The notes under the pieces: model-generated | Told to the model about the DNA's origin: nothing | Seen by the model: only the letters and a program-made list of their open reading frames with translations | Database searches by the model: none | Shown here: piece by piece, positions 9,058-18,043 of the stretch | Layout of the letters: every line of letters begins with the position of its first letter | Numbering within the stretch: position 1 is the first letter of the stretch | Source of the DNA: CAWAMD01 sp963783045 | Lineage (GTDB): Bacteria > Actinomycetota > Nitriliruptoria > Nitriliruptorales > Nitriliruptoraceae | Assembly: GCA_963783045.1 (NCBI GenBank) | Contig: CAWAMD010000005.1 | Span: 186,001 to 250,000 of the forward strand | DNA length: 64,000 nucleotides | Reading direction: 5' to 3' | Translations under genes and position numbers: made by a program

Positions 9058-9624
9058 ATGCGAGGCACCGCCCGCACCCTGCTCGCCGTCCTGCTCCCGC
9101 TCGCCCTGCTCGTCGCCGGCTGTGGCGACGACGGCGCGGGCGTCCGCTCGGGAAACACCGGGTCCGGGTCGGGAGCCGGGTCGGGCTCCGGGGTGTCCTC
9201 GGGCTCCGACACCGGCTCCGAGCAGGCCGCCGCCGCATGCGAGCCCGTCGGTGATCCCGCATCGGCGGACACGACCGTCACGCTGTCCCTCGACGAGTGG
9301 TCCATCCAGCCGTCCCGGGACTCGGTGCCCGCCGGCGCCATCGCCTTCGACGCCGAGAACGACGGGACGATGCCCCACGAGGTCGTCGTCGTGAAGGCCG
9401 ACTCGCCGGACGCGCTGCCCACCACCGACAACGGTGGGTTCGACGAGGGCGCCATCCCCGACGACCAGCTGATCGGCGAGATCGAGCCCTTCCCGGCCGG
9501 ACAGGACTGCACCGGCGTGTTCGACCTCCAGCCGGGGAGCTACGTGCTGCTGTGCAACATCTCCGAGGGCGACCTCAACCACTTCGCGAAGGGGATGGTG
9601 GCGACGTTCACCGTGACCGGCTGA
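9058..9624 (+). CDS. Cupredoxin-like lipoprotein, probably iron-regulated
   Basis: A 188-residue exported lipoprotein (lipobox VAGC, Cys22). A low-complexity Gly/Ser linker (about 31-55) leads to a cupredoxin domain. Putative type-1 copper ligands are His107 (MPHEV), Cys166 (LLCNI), His175 and Met180 (NHFAKGM). Two further cysteines, Cys61 and one in GQDCTG, may form a disulfide. It is a longer paralogue of the lipoprotein at 157-594. The ATG at 9058 follows AGGAGG. The iron box 66 bp upstream suggests expression when iron is scarce, which would fit a copper protein replacing an iron one. That last point is inference. Its 3' end overlaps the convergent glycosyltransferase gene by 17 bp. Confidence 0.8.
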   Translation: MRGTARTLLAVLLPLALLVAGCGDDGAGVRSGNTGSGSGAGSGSGVSSGSDTGSEQAAAACEPVGDPASADTTVTLSLDEWSIQPSRDSVPAGAIAFDAENDGTMPHEVVVVKADSPDALPTTDNGGFDEGAIPDDQLIGEIEPFPAGQDCTGVFDLQPGSYVLLCNISEGDLNHFAKGMVATFTVTG

Positions 9625-11032
9625 GCCGCCGCTGGTGCACCGCTCCCGCTCCCTCGGCGGCGGTGCGCCACCCCCACCACAGCAGCCCGAGCCCGACGGC
9701 GCTCCAGACGGCCTGCAGGGCCCAGTCGCCCGCCGCCGGATGGAGCAGGTCCGGCAGGGCGTGGCGCCAGGCCCGGTACCAGGGCGACGAGGTCGTGAAG
9801 AAGTCGACCACCCACGTCAGACCGCCGGTGAGTCCCTCGGCGAGCAGCCACCCGTAGGCGACGACGCCGAGCACGCCCGCCACGCCGAGCACGAGCCATC
9901 GCGAGCGCGTACCGGCGGCCCACCACAGCACGGCGAGCACGGCGAGCGGCAGGACGACGACCACCTGCCGTCCCGGCATCCACCAGCCCTGCATCGTCAG
10001 GGCCAGGAAGGTCGCGGACAGCCAGCCGGCTGCCAGCGGCCCCACCACGAGGTCCCACCCGGCGGGGCGCCGACGGACCAGGGCGCCGACCGCCGGGACG
10101 AGCAGCAGCCAGGCGGGCTGCCACGCCGCCAGGCCGAAGCGACGCCCCACCAGCAGCCCCATCAGCCGCGTGGACCGCCCCACGTAGTGCGGCGTCGTGC
10201 CCATGACCGACAGCTGCCCGTCGCCGACGAAGTGCTGCCCGGCGGCGTACACGGTCAGGCCCCCGTACCAGGCGAGGTGCGCGGCCGCGTACCCGGCGCC
10301 GGCCACCGCGAGGACGCCGGCCAGCGCACCGAGGGCGCCCGACCGCCCGTCACGTACCAGGCGCCAGCCGACCAGTGCCGCCAGGGTCGCGGCCACCGGC
10401 ACGTACTTCACGGCGAGCCAGGGCAGCGCCACGACGGCCACCGCCACGGCGATCAGCGCCCGCCGGTCGAGGCGCCCGGTGCCGGCCGCGACCGCGGCGG
10501 TGACCGCCAGCGCCGCCGGCAGCTCGGGGTAGACCTGGGTCGCGTAGGGCGCGAGCGGCATGGAGGCCGCGAAGAGGGCGACGCCGGTCGCGGCGAGCAC
10601 CGGCGGGACGGCCAGCCGACGCACCGCCGTCCACACGAGCAGGGCGGCCAACGCCCCGGCGAGCAGCGCGATCGTCAGCTTGGCGCCGACCCACCCGCCG
10701 ATCAGCCAGCCGGGTACGAGCAGCGCCGGCAGCAGCGGGTCGTGCGGGGCGGGCATGCGCCCGTCGGCCAGGCGTCGCTCCTGCACGGGCAGCGTGGCGC
10801 GGTGGAACGTGGCGGCACGGCCGGCGGCCAGCTCGTCGGACAGGTCGAGGTCGCCGTCCTCGGCGAGGCTGATCGTGGTCAGCAGGTAGTGGGGCTCGTC
10901 GGCCGTGGTCCGGGCCCCGTAGGTGGCCGGTGCCCACGCGCCCGGGGCCCCCGCGAGCACGGCGACGGCAGCCGCGGCGAGCATGGCGAGCCGGAGCCCG
11001 CCGGCCGACACACCGGGACGGGTCGCGGTCAT
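9608..11032 (-). CDS. Polytopic membrane glycosyltransferase-like protein (GT39/GT-C type)
   Basis: A 474-residue protein with about ten hydrophobic helices. The early extracytoplasmic loop reads TTADEPHYLLTTISLAEDGDLDL, and the Asp-Glu (ADEPHY) is typical of GT-C enzymes using polyprenyl-phosphate sugar donors, as in GT39/ArnT-like proteins. It would act on the outer face of the membrane. The ATG at 11032 overlaps the epimerase stop (ATGA), so the two are co-translated. The frame extends far upstream without meaningful sequence. The acceptor is unknown. Confidence 0.65.
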   Translation of the reverse strand: MTATRPGVSAGGLRLAMLAAAAVAVLAGAPGAWAPATYGARTTADEPHYLLTTISLAEDGDLDLSDELAAGRAATFHRATLPVQERRLADGRMPAPHDPLLPALLVPGWLIGGWVGAKLTIALLAGALAALLVWTAVRRLAVPPVLAATGVALFAASMPLAPYATQVYPELPAALAVTAAVAAGTGRLDRRALIAVAVAVVALPWLAVKYVPVAATLAALVGWRLVRDGRSGALGALAGVLAVAGAGYAAAHLAWYGGLTVYAAGQHFVGDGQLSVMGTTPHYVGRSTRLMGLLVGRRFGLAAWQPAWLLLVPAVGALVRRRPAGWDLVVGPLAAGWLSATFLALTMQGWWMPGRQVVVVLPLAVLAVLWWAAGTRSRWLVLGVAGVLGVVAYGWLLAEGLTGGLTWVVDFFTTSSPWYRAWRHALPDLLHPAAGDWALQAVWSAVGLGLLWWGWRTAAEGAGAVHQRRLSRSR

Positions 11033-11931
11033 CCGGCCGCGAGTGCCACGTCCCGCAGCGCTGCGGCCTGCCGGGCCACGAGGCCGGACAGGTCGGTCGA
11101 CGGGACGAACCCGAGTCGCTGGCGGCAGCGCGCCGTGTCGGCGCGGGTCGCGACGACCTCGGCGCGATCGGCGGCCCGGTGTCGCAGGTCGGCCCGCACG
11201 CCGAGGGTCGCCGCGACCGTGGCGGCCAGGGTGGCCAGCGTCACCGGGCGGCCGGTGCCGAGGTTCACCGTGGCGTCCACCTCGCGCTCCAGCATGCGGA
11301 TCATCCCCTCGGCGACGTGCGCGACGTCGGTGACGTCGCGGGTGCGGCCGGGATGACCGTAGACCACGAGCGGGTGGCCGTCCCGGACGGCGGCGAGCCA
11401 CCGGCTGATCGCCATGTCGGGCCGCTGCCCCGGCCCCGCGACCGTGAAGGGCCGTACGACGCCCACGTGTCCGCCGCCCATGGCCCGCCGTCCGCAGGCG
11501 CGCTCGAGCGCGACCTTCGAGCGGGCGTAGCCGCCCCGGGGTGCGAGCCGGTCGTCCTCGCGGCTCGCTCCGTCCCGTCTCGCGCCGCCGTAGACCGACG
11601 AGGACGAGGCCACGACCATCGGCGTGGCGGGAGGCACGAGTGCGAGGACCCGCCGGCCGGCGACGACGTTGTCCCGCCAGCGCAGCCGGTCGGCGTGGGG
11701 GTGGGGGTCGCGGACGCCGGGGCGGCCTGCGAGGTGGATGACCCCATCGGCGTCCCGCAGCGCGTCGTCGGCGGGGGAGGGGCTGGTCAGGTCGGCGACC
11801 AGTGCCGCCTCGCCGGGCGCCGGGCGCCAGTGCCGCCGGTCGATCCCGACGACCGCGTGACCGCGCCGGCGCAGGCCGGCGACGACGTGGCGGCCGATGA
11901 ATCCGGCCGCCCCGGTGACGACGATCGACAT
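11029..11931 (-). CDS. NAD-dependent epimerase/dehydratase family protein
   Basis: A 300-residue extended short-chain dehydrogenase of the nucleotide-sugar epimerase type. It has the Rossmann motif GAAGFIGRH (7-15), the conserved SSSSVYGG segment and the catalytic YARSK (Tyr-x-x-x-Lys), followed by VRPFTVAGPGQRPDM and LGTGRP. It probably modifies an NDP-sugar for the adjacent membrane glycosyltransferase, to which it is translationally coupled. The substrate sugar cannot be told from sequence. It is divergent from the flippase/GT2 gene across an iron box, so both directions could respond to iron. Confidence 0.8.
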   Translation of the reverse strand: MSIVVTGAAGFIGRHVVAGLRRRGHAVVGIDRRHWRPAPGEAALVADLTSPSPADDALRDADGVIHLAGRPGVRDPHPHADRLRWRDNVVAGRRVLALVPPATPMVVASSSSVYGGARRDGASREDDRLAPRGGYARSKVALERACGRRAMGGGHVGVVRPFTVAGPGQRPDMAISRWLAAVRDGHPLVVYGHPGRTRDVTDVAHVAEGMIRMLEREVDATVNLGTGRPVTLATLAATVAATLGVRADLRHRAADRAEVVATRADTARCRQRLGFVPSTDLSGLVARQAAALRDVALAAG

Positions 11932-11953
11932 CGGGACCTCGACGGGAGCGAGG

Positions 11954-11988
11954 TAAGGTGAGCCTTACCGAACGGCCGCGACTATACT
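11954..11988 (+). promoter_or_regulatory. Second IdeR/DtxR-type iron box with -10 element
   Basis: The 19 bp at 11954-11972 (TAAGGTGAGCCTTACCGAA) match the consensus TWAGGTTAGSCTWACCTWA at 17 of 19 positions. A strong -10, TATACT, follows at 11983-11988, putting the box over the -35 region of the plus-strand promoter. The box lies between divergent envelope-glycan genes (starts at 11931 minus and 12050 plus). Confidence 0.7.
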
Positions 11989-12049
11989 GGCCCGCCCGGC
12001 ACCCGCAAACCGGCACCCGCGACCCCGTATCCGAACCGGAGCCCGTCAC

Positions 12050-13725
12050 ATGATGGACCCCCGTCGGCGTCTGCGCCAACGTCCTGCCCTCGCGTGGTGG
12101 GTCGGCCTCGCCCTGCTCGTCGCGGTCGGCGTCGTCGTCGCCCGCCTCGTCGAGCCCGCGCTCCTCGGCCGGGCGCTGCAGGCCGCGGTCGACGCGCCGG
12201 TGGCCCTCGCCACCGTGCTGGCCCTGTACGCCTCCGCGTTCGTGCTGCGCGCGGTCGCCTGGCGTCGACTCGTCCCGGGGCTGGGGTTCGGGCAGGCGCT
12301 GGCTGCCATCCACCTGTCGCTCGCGGGCAACCACGTCCTGCCGCTGCGCCTCGGCGAGATGCTGCGCGTGACCAGCGTCGTGCGGCGCGCCGACGTGCCG
12401 CTGGGGGTCGCGGCCGCCTCCACGCTCACGCTGCGGGCGGCGGACATCGCGGCGGTCGTCGGACTGGCGGTGGTGCTCGGCCCCGCGACGGTGGCGACGC
12501 TCGTCGGTGGCTGGGTGTGGGGGCTGCTCCTCGTCGCCGTCGGCGGTGTCGTGGCCGGTGTGGTGTGGCTGCGTCGGCTCGGGGCGGCCGGACGGGTCCG
12601 GCTGCCCGGTCCTGGTGTGGCCGCCGCGGTCCTCGCGGCCTGGCTGCTCGAGAGCGTCGTGATGTGGCAGGCCGCCGCGTGGGCAGGCGTCTCGCTGGCC
12701 CCGCACGAGGCCATCCTCGTCACCGCCGTCACCATCGCGGCGCAGAGCGTGGCCGTCGCCCCGGGGGGCTCGGGACCTACGAGGCGGCGGCGACCGCGGC
12801 CCTCGCCGCGCTGGGCGTGGCCCCGGCCGTCGGTCTCGTCGTCGCGCTGACCGCGCATGCCGTGAAGACGGCCTACGCGCTGCTCGCGGGCGGGATCGGC
12901 CTCGTCGCGCCGTCGCCGGGCATGCTCGGGCGGCTTCGCCTGCCGAGCCGCCCGCGGGGCGGGCGTCAGCACGACCGCGCGCCCGACGAGGCGACGCCGC
13001 CGACGTCCGACGCGCCCGTCGTCCTCTTCCTCCCGGCCCACGACGAGGAGGCCACGGTCGCCGACGTCGTCGCCCGCGCCCCGTCGCAGGTCGCCGGTCA
13101 TCCCGTGCGGGTGCTCGTCGTCGACGACGGCTCTCGCGACGCGACGGCCGATCGGGCCCGGGCGGCCGGCGCCACGGTGCTGTCGTTCCGCGACAACCAG
13201 GGCCTCGGGGCGGCCGTCCGGCGCGGCCTGGCCGAGGCCACCGCAGCCGGTGCGGTGGCCGTGGCGTTCTGCGACGCCGATGGCGAGTACGCCCCGGAGG
13301 AGCTCGAGCGTCTCGTCGCTCCGATCATCACCGGGACCGCCGACTACGTCGTCGGCTCCCGGTTCCGCGGCGACATCGAACGGATGCTGCCCCACCGCCG
13401 GTTCGGCAACCGGGTCCTCACGCTGCTCCTCCGCCTCGTCTCGCGGCTGCCCGTCAGCGACGGCCAGAGCGGCTACCGGGCCCTGTCGGCCGACGCGGCG
13501 TCGTCGGCCGAGATCATCCACGACTTCAACTACGCCCAGGTGCTGACGCTCGACCTCGTCGCGAAGGGCTTCCGGTACGCGGAGGTGCCGATCAGCTACC
13601 GGTTCCGGACGCGCGGTCGGTCCTTCGTCCGGCTCGGCCGGTACCTGCGCGCGGTCGCGCCGGCGATGTGGCGCGAGGTCAACGACCTCCCCGCCGAGTC
13701 GCGACCCAACGTCTCGCTCTCCTAA
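12050..13725 (+). CDS. Flippase-like (LPG synthase TM family) / GT2 glycosyltransferase fusion, frameshifted as read
   Basis: About 558 residues. The first part (about 1-290) is a polytopic domain of the lysylphosphatidylglycerol-synthase TM/UPF0104 family, with LRLGEMLRVTSVVRR and the conserved PGGLGTYEAAATAAL motif. The second part is a cytoplasmic GT2 domain with VLFLPAHDEEATVADVV, VLVVDDGSRDAT and AFCDADGEY (the Asp-x-Asp motif), resembling dolichol-/polyprenyl-phosphate sugar synthases. The frame breaks within the PGG motif: six G at 12763-12768 where seven would restore the frame. Archaeal AglD has the two domains in the opposite order. ATG 12050 (or 12053) follows CCGGAGCC. The protein probably makes or moves a lipid-linked sugar. 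Confidence 0.7.
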
Positions 13726-13743
13726 TGGCGTCGCGATCGTCGG

Positions 13744-15129
13744 TCAGTCCTCGACGACGTGGGTGGCGAACCTCGTGCGGGCGCGGGACCAGGCGGCGGC
13801 GTCGAACGCCCCGTCCGCGCCGAGCGCGTCCGCGGCCGCCCACGCCATCGCCAGTGCGTGGTGGGAGTTGTCGTGCACGAACAGCCCCTGGCGTCCGAAC
13901 GTGAGGACGCCCGGCAGCGACGACGCCCATGCGTCGAGGCGGGCGAAGGCGGTCTCGTAGCCGCGGCGGTAGACCGGGTACACGCTCGGCAGGCGGTGCA
14001 CCGCGGCCCCGACGACCACCGGGTCGGGCAGCTCGGCGCGGCGCAGCGCGTCGGTGACGAGCACCGCGAGCGTGTCGTCGTCCGCGTTCCACCACGTGTC
14101 GCCGACCGCGCAGGGCAGCTCGGCGCACAGCACGGTCCGGTCCGTCGGGTCGGTGCCCACCGCGTCGCGGTAGTTCTTCGGCTCGGAGATGCGCGTGACG
14201 GGCGTGAACCCCTCCGGCAGGTAATGAGCGTCGAAGCGGGTGTAGCGGGGAACCCCGAGGACGAGGTAGACGAGGACCATGGCCCGGGTCGTCAGTGACG
14301 ACGCGGCGGCCCGGACGTCCGGCGGGGTGGGGGTCCACAGGCGCGCGAGCACGGGCAGCGGGATCGTCGACCAGCAGCGGCGTGCGTGGACGGTGCCGTC
14401 GGCCGTCTCCACCGCCACGCCGTCGTCGGTGGCGTGCAGGCCCGTCGCCGCGGTGCCGAGCTCGATCCGGGCGCCGGTGTCCGACGCGGCGTCGGCGAGC
14501 GCCTCGCTGATCTGGCCGAAGCCGCGCCGCGGATAGTGGAACCAGCCGCCACGCGACGAGGGCCGCAGGAGCCGCGCGGCGGCCGCGGCCACGCTGCGGG
14601 TGGGAATGCGTCGCCGCGCCTGCTCGCCGCTGATCTCCTCGGGCCCGAGCCCCCACAGCTTGCGGGCGTACGGGGCGTAGAAGTGGTCGAGCAGCGTCGG
14701 TCCGAGCCCGGCGCGGACCTGCTCGGCGAAGGTGTCCCGGCGTGGTCGCCGCCACGGCGCCAGCAGTCCATCGACCGCGATGCCCGCGACCGTCGACGGT
14801 GGGAGGCGACGCAGGAGATCCGTGGGCGAGAGGGGGAAGCGCAGCCAGCGCCCTGCCAGCCGGATCCGACCGCGGCGCGCACGACGTTGAAGGTCGTCGC
14901 CGAGCAGGTCACGCAGCGTCGCGAGCACCGCCGGCGGCGTCGCCGGATGCAGCCGGTGGCTGCCGAGGTCGACCCGCACCCCGGCGACCTCGATGCTGGC
15001 GGCCGCACCACCGACGTGCGATTCGCGCTCGAGCACCACGACGTCGTGGCCGGCCCGGGCGGTCCGCAGGGCCGCGCCGAGGCCCGCGGGACCCGCCCCG
15101 AGGATCACCAGGTCAGCCTGAGACTGCAG
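13744..15129 (-). CDS. FAD-dependent oxidoreductase (amine oxidase/UGM-like), probable CTG start
   Basis: About 461 residues. The N-terminal dinucleotide fold reads LVILGAGPAGLGAALRTARAG, followed by VVLERESHVGGAA. Later motifs are SHRLHPATP, FYAPYARKLWGLGPEEISG and a C-terminal FAD contact in LFVHDNSHHALAMAWAAADAL. Such enzymes occur in polysaccharide loci and resemble protoporphyrinogen oxidase and UDP-galactopyranose mutase. No ATG, GTG or TTG precedes the FAD fold in frame at a sensible place. The CTG at 15129 has GGGAGG six bases upstream. The GTG at 15108 would begin exactly at the first strand. Convergent with the GT2 fusion gene. Confidence 0.65.
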   Translation of the reverse strand: MQSQADLVILGAGPAGLGAALRTARAGHDVVVLERESHVGGAAASIEVAGVRVDLGSHRLHPATPPAVLATLRDLLGDDLQRRARRGRIRLAGRWLRFPLSPTDLLRRLPPSTVAGIAVDGLLAPWRRPRRDTFAEQVRAGLGPTLLDHFYAPYARKLWGLGPEEISGEQARRRIPTRSVAAAAARLLRPSSRGGWFHYPRRGFGQISEALADAASDTGARIELGTAATGLHATDDGVAVETADGTVHARRCWSTIPLPVLARLWTPTPPDVRAAASSLTTRAMVLVYLVLGVPRYTRFDAHYLPEGFTPVTRISEPKNYRDAVGTDPTDRTVLCAELPCAVGDTWWNADDDTLAVLVTDALRRAELPDPVVVGAAVHRLPSVYPVYRRGYETAFARLDAWASSLPGVLTFGRQGLFVHDNSHHALAMAWAAADALGADGAFDAAAWSRARTRFATHVVED

Positions 15130-15225
15130 CGGTCGCCTCCCGGACAGCGTGTCGTCGCGGCCGAAGGCTAGCGGCGCCACCGGCGCGTCACGGGGGGTGA
15201 CGTGCCGCTGGCTATGCTCTGCGTC

Positions 15226-15564
15226 ATGAGTGCTTCCGAACCCGTCTCCGAGTTCCGCCGATCGGTCGAGGTCATGGCCGACCGGGTCCTCGTCGCGCCG
15301 CCCGACGATGCCGAGCGCCGGTCGAAGGGCGGCATCCTCATCCCCGCGACCGCGCAGTCGGTCGATCGCAAGGGCATCTGGGGACAGACCATCGGCGTCG
15401 GGCCGAACGTGCGCAACGTCCAGCCCGGCGACGAGGTGCTCTACCTCCCGGACGACGCCATCGAGGTCGACATCCAGGGCGACGCGTACCTGATCGTCCG
15501 CGAGCGGGACGTCCACGCCGTCGCGTCGTCCCGCCGCGAGAACACGACCGGCCTGTACCTGTAG
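15226..15564 (+). CDS. GroES-like co-chaperonin family protein
   Basis: A 112-residue Cpn10-fold protein. It keeps ADRVLVAPP, SKGGILIPATAQS, GVGPNVRNVQPGDEVLY and the closing YLIVRERDVHAV strands of GroES. The usual mobile-loop/EKP region is altered to DRKGIWGQ. It stands alone, with no groEL beside it, so it may be a second, specialised GroES. ATG at 15226; the 96-bp gap to the divergent FAD oxidoreductase must hold both promoters. Confidence 0.75.
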   Translation: MSASEPVSEFRRSVEVMADRVLVAPPDDAERRSKGGILIPATAQSVDRKGIWGQTIGVGPNVRNVQPGDEVLYLPDDAIEVDIQGDAYLIVRERDVHAVASSRRENTTGLYL

Positions 15565-15631
15565 CGCGCAGGCGGCGCCGACGCGGGCGACGGAGCACCT
15601 GACACCCCTCCGCAACGGCAAAGGCGACAGG

Positions 15632-16724
15632 ATGAGCAGCGGCATCGCGTCAGCGTCGGCGGTCGGACCGCCCCCGGGTATGCGGGTGCGGCTGTCGTCG
15701 AACGAGTCCCCGTTCGGCCCGTCACCGAACGCGGTGGAGGCGATGCGACAGGCAGCGGACCGGGCGCACCTGTACCCCGACGACCAGAGCATCGGGCTGC
15801 GCTCCGCCCTGGCCTCCCATGAGGAACGTCACCGCCGACCAGGTCGCCGTCGGCACCGGGTCGGCCGGTCTGCTCATGGATCTCGTCGCCCACGAGTGCG
15901 GCGACGGCGGGGCGGTGCTGACCTACGAGCGCGCGTTCGTCGTGTACCGACTCGGTGCCCGCAACGCCGGCGCGCCCTACGTCGAGGCCCCGACCGGCGG
16001 CCCGGCAACCCGCGACGCCGAGGGCTACGGGCGCGATCCGCAGGCGCTGCTCGACCGCATCGACGAGGAGACCCGGCTGGTCATCGTCGACAACCCCGGC
16101 AACCCCACCGGCAGCCACCTGACGGGTGAGGAGCTGCGTGCCCTCGTGGCGGGGGTCCCCGATCACGTCACCGTGGCCATCGACGAGGCCTACCACCAGT
16201 TCGCGCAGGGGCAGCGCGGGTACGCCACCGTGGCCGAGCTCGGGCTCGACCACCCGCGCCTGCTGACGATCCGCACGTTCTCGAAGGTGTACGCGCTCGC
16301 CGGGCTCCGGATCGGCTATCTCGTGGGGCCGTCCGAGCTCGTGGCGTCGCTCGACGCCTACCGGGTGCGGTTCAACGTCAACGCCATGGCGCAGGCGGCC
16401 GCCGTCGCGGCGCTCGCCGACACCGCCCACCTGCGCGACACCGTCGAGCAGACCGTCGCCGGCCGCGGGCGCATGGCCGCCGGTCTGCGCGAGATCGGCG
16501 TCCCCTTCACCGCGGGGCTCGGCAACTTCGTCACCATCGAGCTCGGCGAGGCGGCCGGTCCCGTCGTCGCCGCCTACGCCGAGCGCGGCGTCGGCGTGCG
16601 TCCGCTGGCGCCCTACCGCATGGACGAGCAGATCCGCGTCACGGTCGGGACGGCCGAGGAGGTCGACGCGTTCCTCAACGTCTCCCGACAGATCCTGCCG
16701 ACGGTCGCGACCCATCGAGGATGA
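15632..16724 (+). CDS. HisC-type aminotransferase (histidinol-phosphate/aromatic), frameshifted as read
   Basis: About 363 residues of a fold-type I PLP aminotransferase. Motifs are LSSNESPFGPSP, HLYPD, VGTGSAGLL, VDNPGNPTGSHL, AIDEAYHQF and the PLP lysine in TFSKVYALAGLRIGY. A C-terminal VRPLAPYRM-IRVTVGT follows. It fits histidinol-phosphate or phenylalanine aminotransferases; no other his genes are near, so a second-copy aromatic enzyme is possible. The frame shifts at GAACGTC (15824-15830); removing one A gives SHEDVTADQVAVGTG. A poor A-rich RBS (GGCGACAGG) precedes ATG 15632. Confidence 0.75.
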
Positions 16725-16729
16725 CCCCC

Positions 16730-17287
16730 ATGCGTTCTCGCCCGTCCTCCTCCCGACCCCTGGTGCTGCTCGCCGTGGTCCTGGCCCTCGTCACGGCGGC
16801 CTGCGGTGGGAGCAGCGGACCCAGCCTGGATCTCGCTGCCGCCGCGCAGGGGGCGTCCTCGGTCCCACCACCCGACGCGAACCTCGTCGACGCCGACTGG
16901 CCCCAGGCCGCGGCCTGGGTGAAGCGCGCGACCGACGAGGGCAAGCCCGTCGTCATGAACATCTTCGCGTCGTGGTGCGGGCCGTGCAACGCCGAGGCAC
17001 CCGTCCTGCGTGCGGCGATCGAGAGCCACCCCGACGTGGTGTTCGTGGGCGTTGACCACCTCGACAACCGCGAGAAGGCCCAGGAGTTCCTCGACAAGCA
17101 CCGGCTGTCGCTGCCCACCCTGTACGACCCGGACGGCGTCATCGCCCCCGAGGTCGGCTCCCGAGGGATGCCGACGACCGCCTTCTTCGACGCGTCGGGG
17201 AACCTCGTGTACACGAAGACCGGGGTGCTGACCGAGTCGCTGCTCGCCCAGAGGTTGGCGGACCTCGAGGCCGACGCCGCTCGCTGA
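16730..17287 (+). CDS. TlpA-like thioredoxin-fold lipoprotein
   Basis: A membrane-anchored thiol-disulfide oxidoreductase. The signal peptide has lipobox VTAAC, and the thioredoxin active site is ASWCGPCNAEAP. A cis-Pro loop (GMPTTAFFD) follows. It would reduce or rearrange disulfides outside the cytoplasm. The ATG at 16730 has GAGG upstream at workable spacing; an ATG at 16721 overlaps the aminotransferase stop but leaves no room for a ribosome site. It overlaps the next membrane-protein gene (TGATG), and the two probably work together. Confidence 0.8.
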   Translation: MRSRPSSSRPLVLLAVVLALVTAACGGSSGPSLDLAAAAQGASSVPPPDANLVDADWPQAAAWVKRATDEGKPVVMNIFASWCGPCNAEAPVLRAAIESHPDVVFVGVDHLDNREKAQEFLDKHRLSLPTLYDPDGVIAPEVGSRGMPTTAFFDASGNLVYTKTGVLTESLLAQRLADLEADAAR

Positions 17288-18043
17288 TGGACGCGTCGCT
17301 GCTGGTCCGACTCGCACCCGCCGTCGCCGTCGCGGTGGCGGTCGCCTGGTGGGTCGGCCGTGACGCGGGCGTCCCGATCGGTGCGGCGGTCGACGAGGCC
17401 CTGCGCGCCCTGCTGATCGGTGCCATCGCCGGGCGGATCGGCTGGCTGCTGATCGGCGGCCCCGACGTTCTGGCGGGCGGTCCCGTCGACCTTCTACCTG
17501 CTGCGGGCCGGCGTGGAGACCTGGCTCGGCGCCGGCGTCGCGATCGGCTGGATGGCATGGCGCGCCGAGCCCGCCCGGCGGCCCTGGCTCCTGGCTGCGG
17601 CGCCGGCCGCGTCGCTCGCCGGGCTGACCGTGTGGCACGCCGGCTGCGGTGTCGAGGGCGTCTGCGCCGGGCTCCCCGTCTCCTGGGGCGTGCACCTTCC
17701 CGGCTACCTGAGCCCGGTCGTGCCGGCCGGCTACCTGGCCGCGCTCGCCGCCGCGTCGGCCGCGCTGGTCGCCGTCCGCACGCGGCTGCGACCCGCGACC
17801 GCGATCGCGGCGGTCGCCGGCTACGCGCTGGCTCGGGCGGCCATCGACCTCGGTCGCGCCCCGCTCGTCGCGCTGCCGAGCCGGGACCAGGTCCTGTCCC
17901 TCGTCGCCGCCGTGGCGCTCGGGGCGGTGGCGTGGCGGTGGCGCGGCCGGACCCTCACCCTCGCGCCGATCGCACCGTCGGGGGACGACCTCGGGGCGGC
18001 CGGCGACGCACCGGGCCGCGATCCGTCGGACGGGCGGGCCTGA
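17287..18043 (+). CDS. Lgt-like polytopic membrane protein, frameshifted as read
   Basis: About 251 residues with six or seven hydrophobic segments. The order GRIGW early, FYLLRAGVETW, then HAGCGVEGVCAGLPVSWGV and a PAGYLAALAAA helix resembles prolipoprotein diacylglyceryl transferase (Lgt), but the key Lgt box is weak, so a distant relative is more honest. The frame breaks near 17455-17462; deleting one G in GGCGGCCCC gives LLIGAPTFWRAVPSTFYLL. Start ATG 17287 overlaps the TlpA-like gene (TGATG), and its stop overlaps the hydrolase start. Confidence 0.5.

Noticed and set aside
9608..12706. A single 1032-residue minus-strand frame
   Set aside because: Only the part from 11032 downwards resembles a protein family; the rest overlaps the epimerase and flippase genes and is Arg/Gly/Pro-rich antisense sequence.
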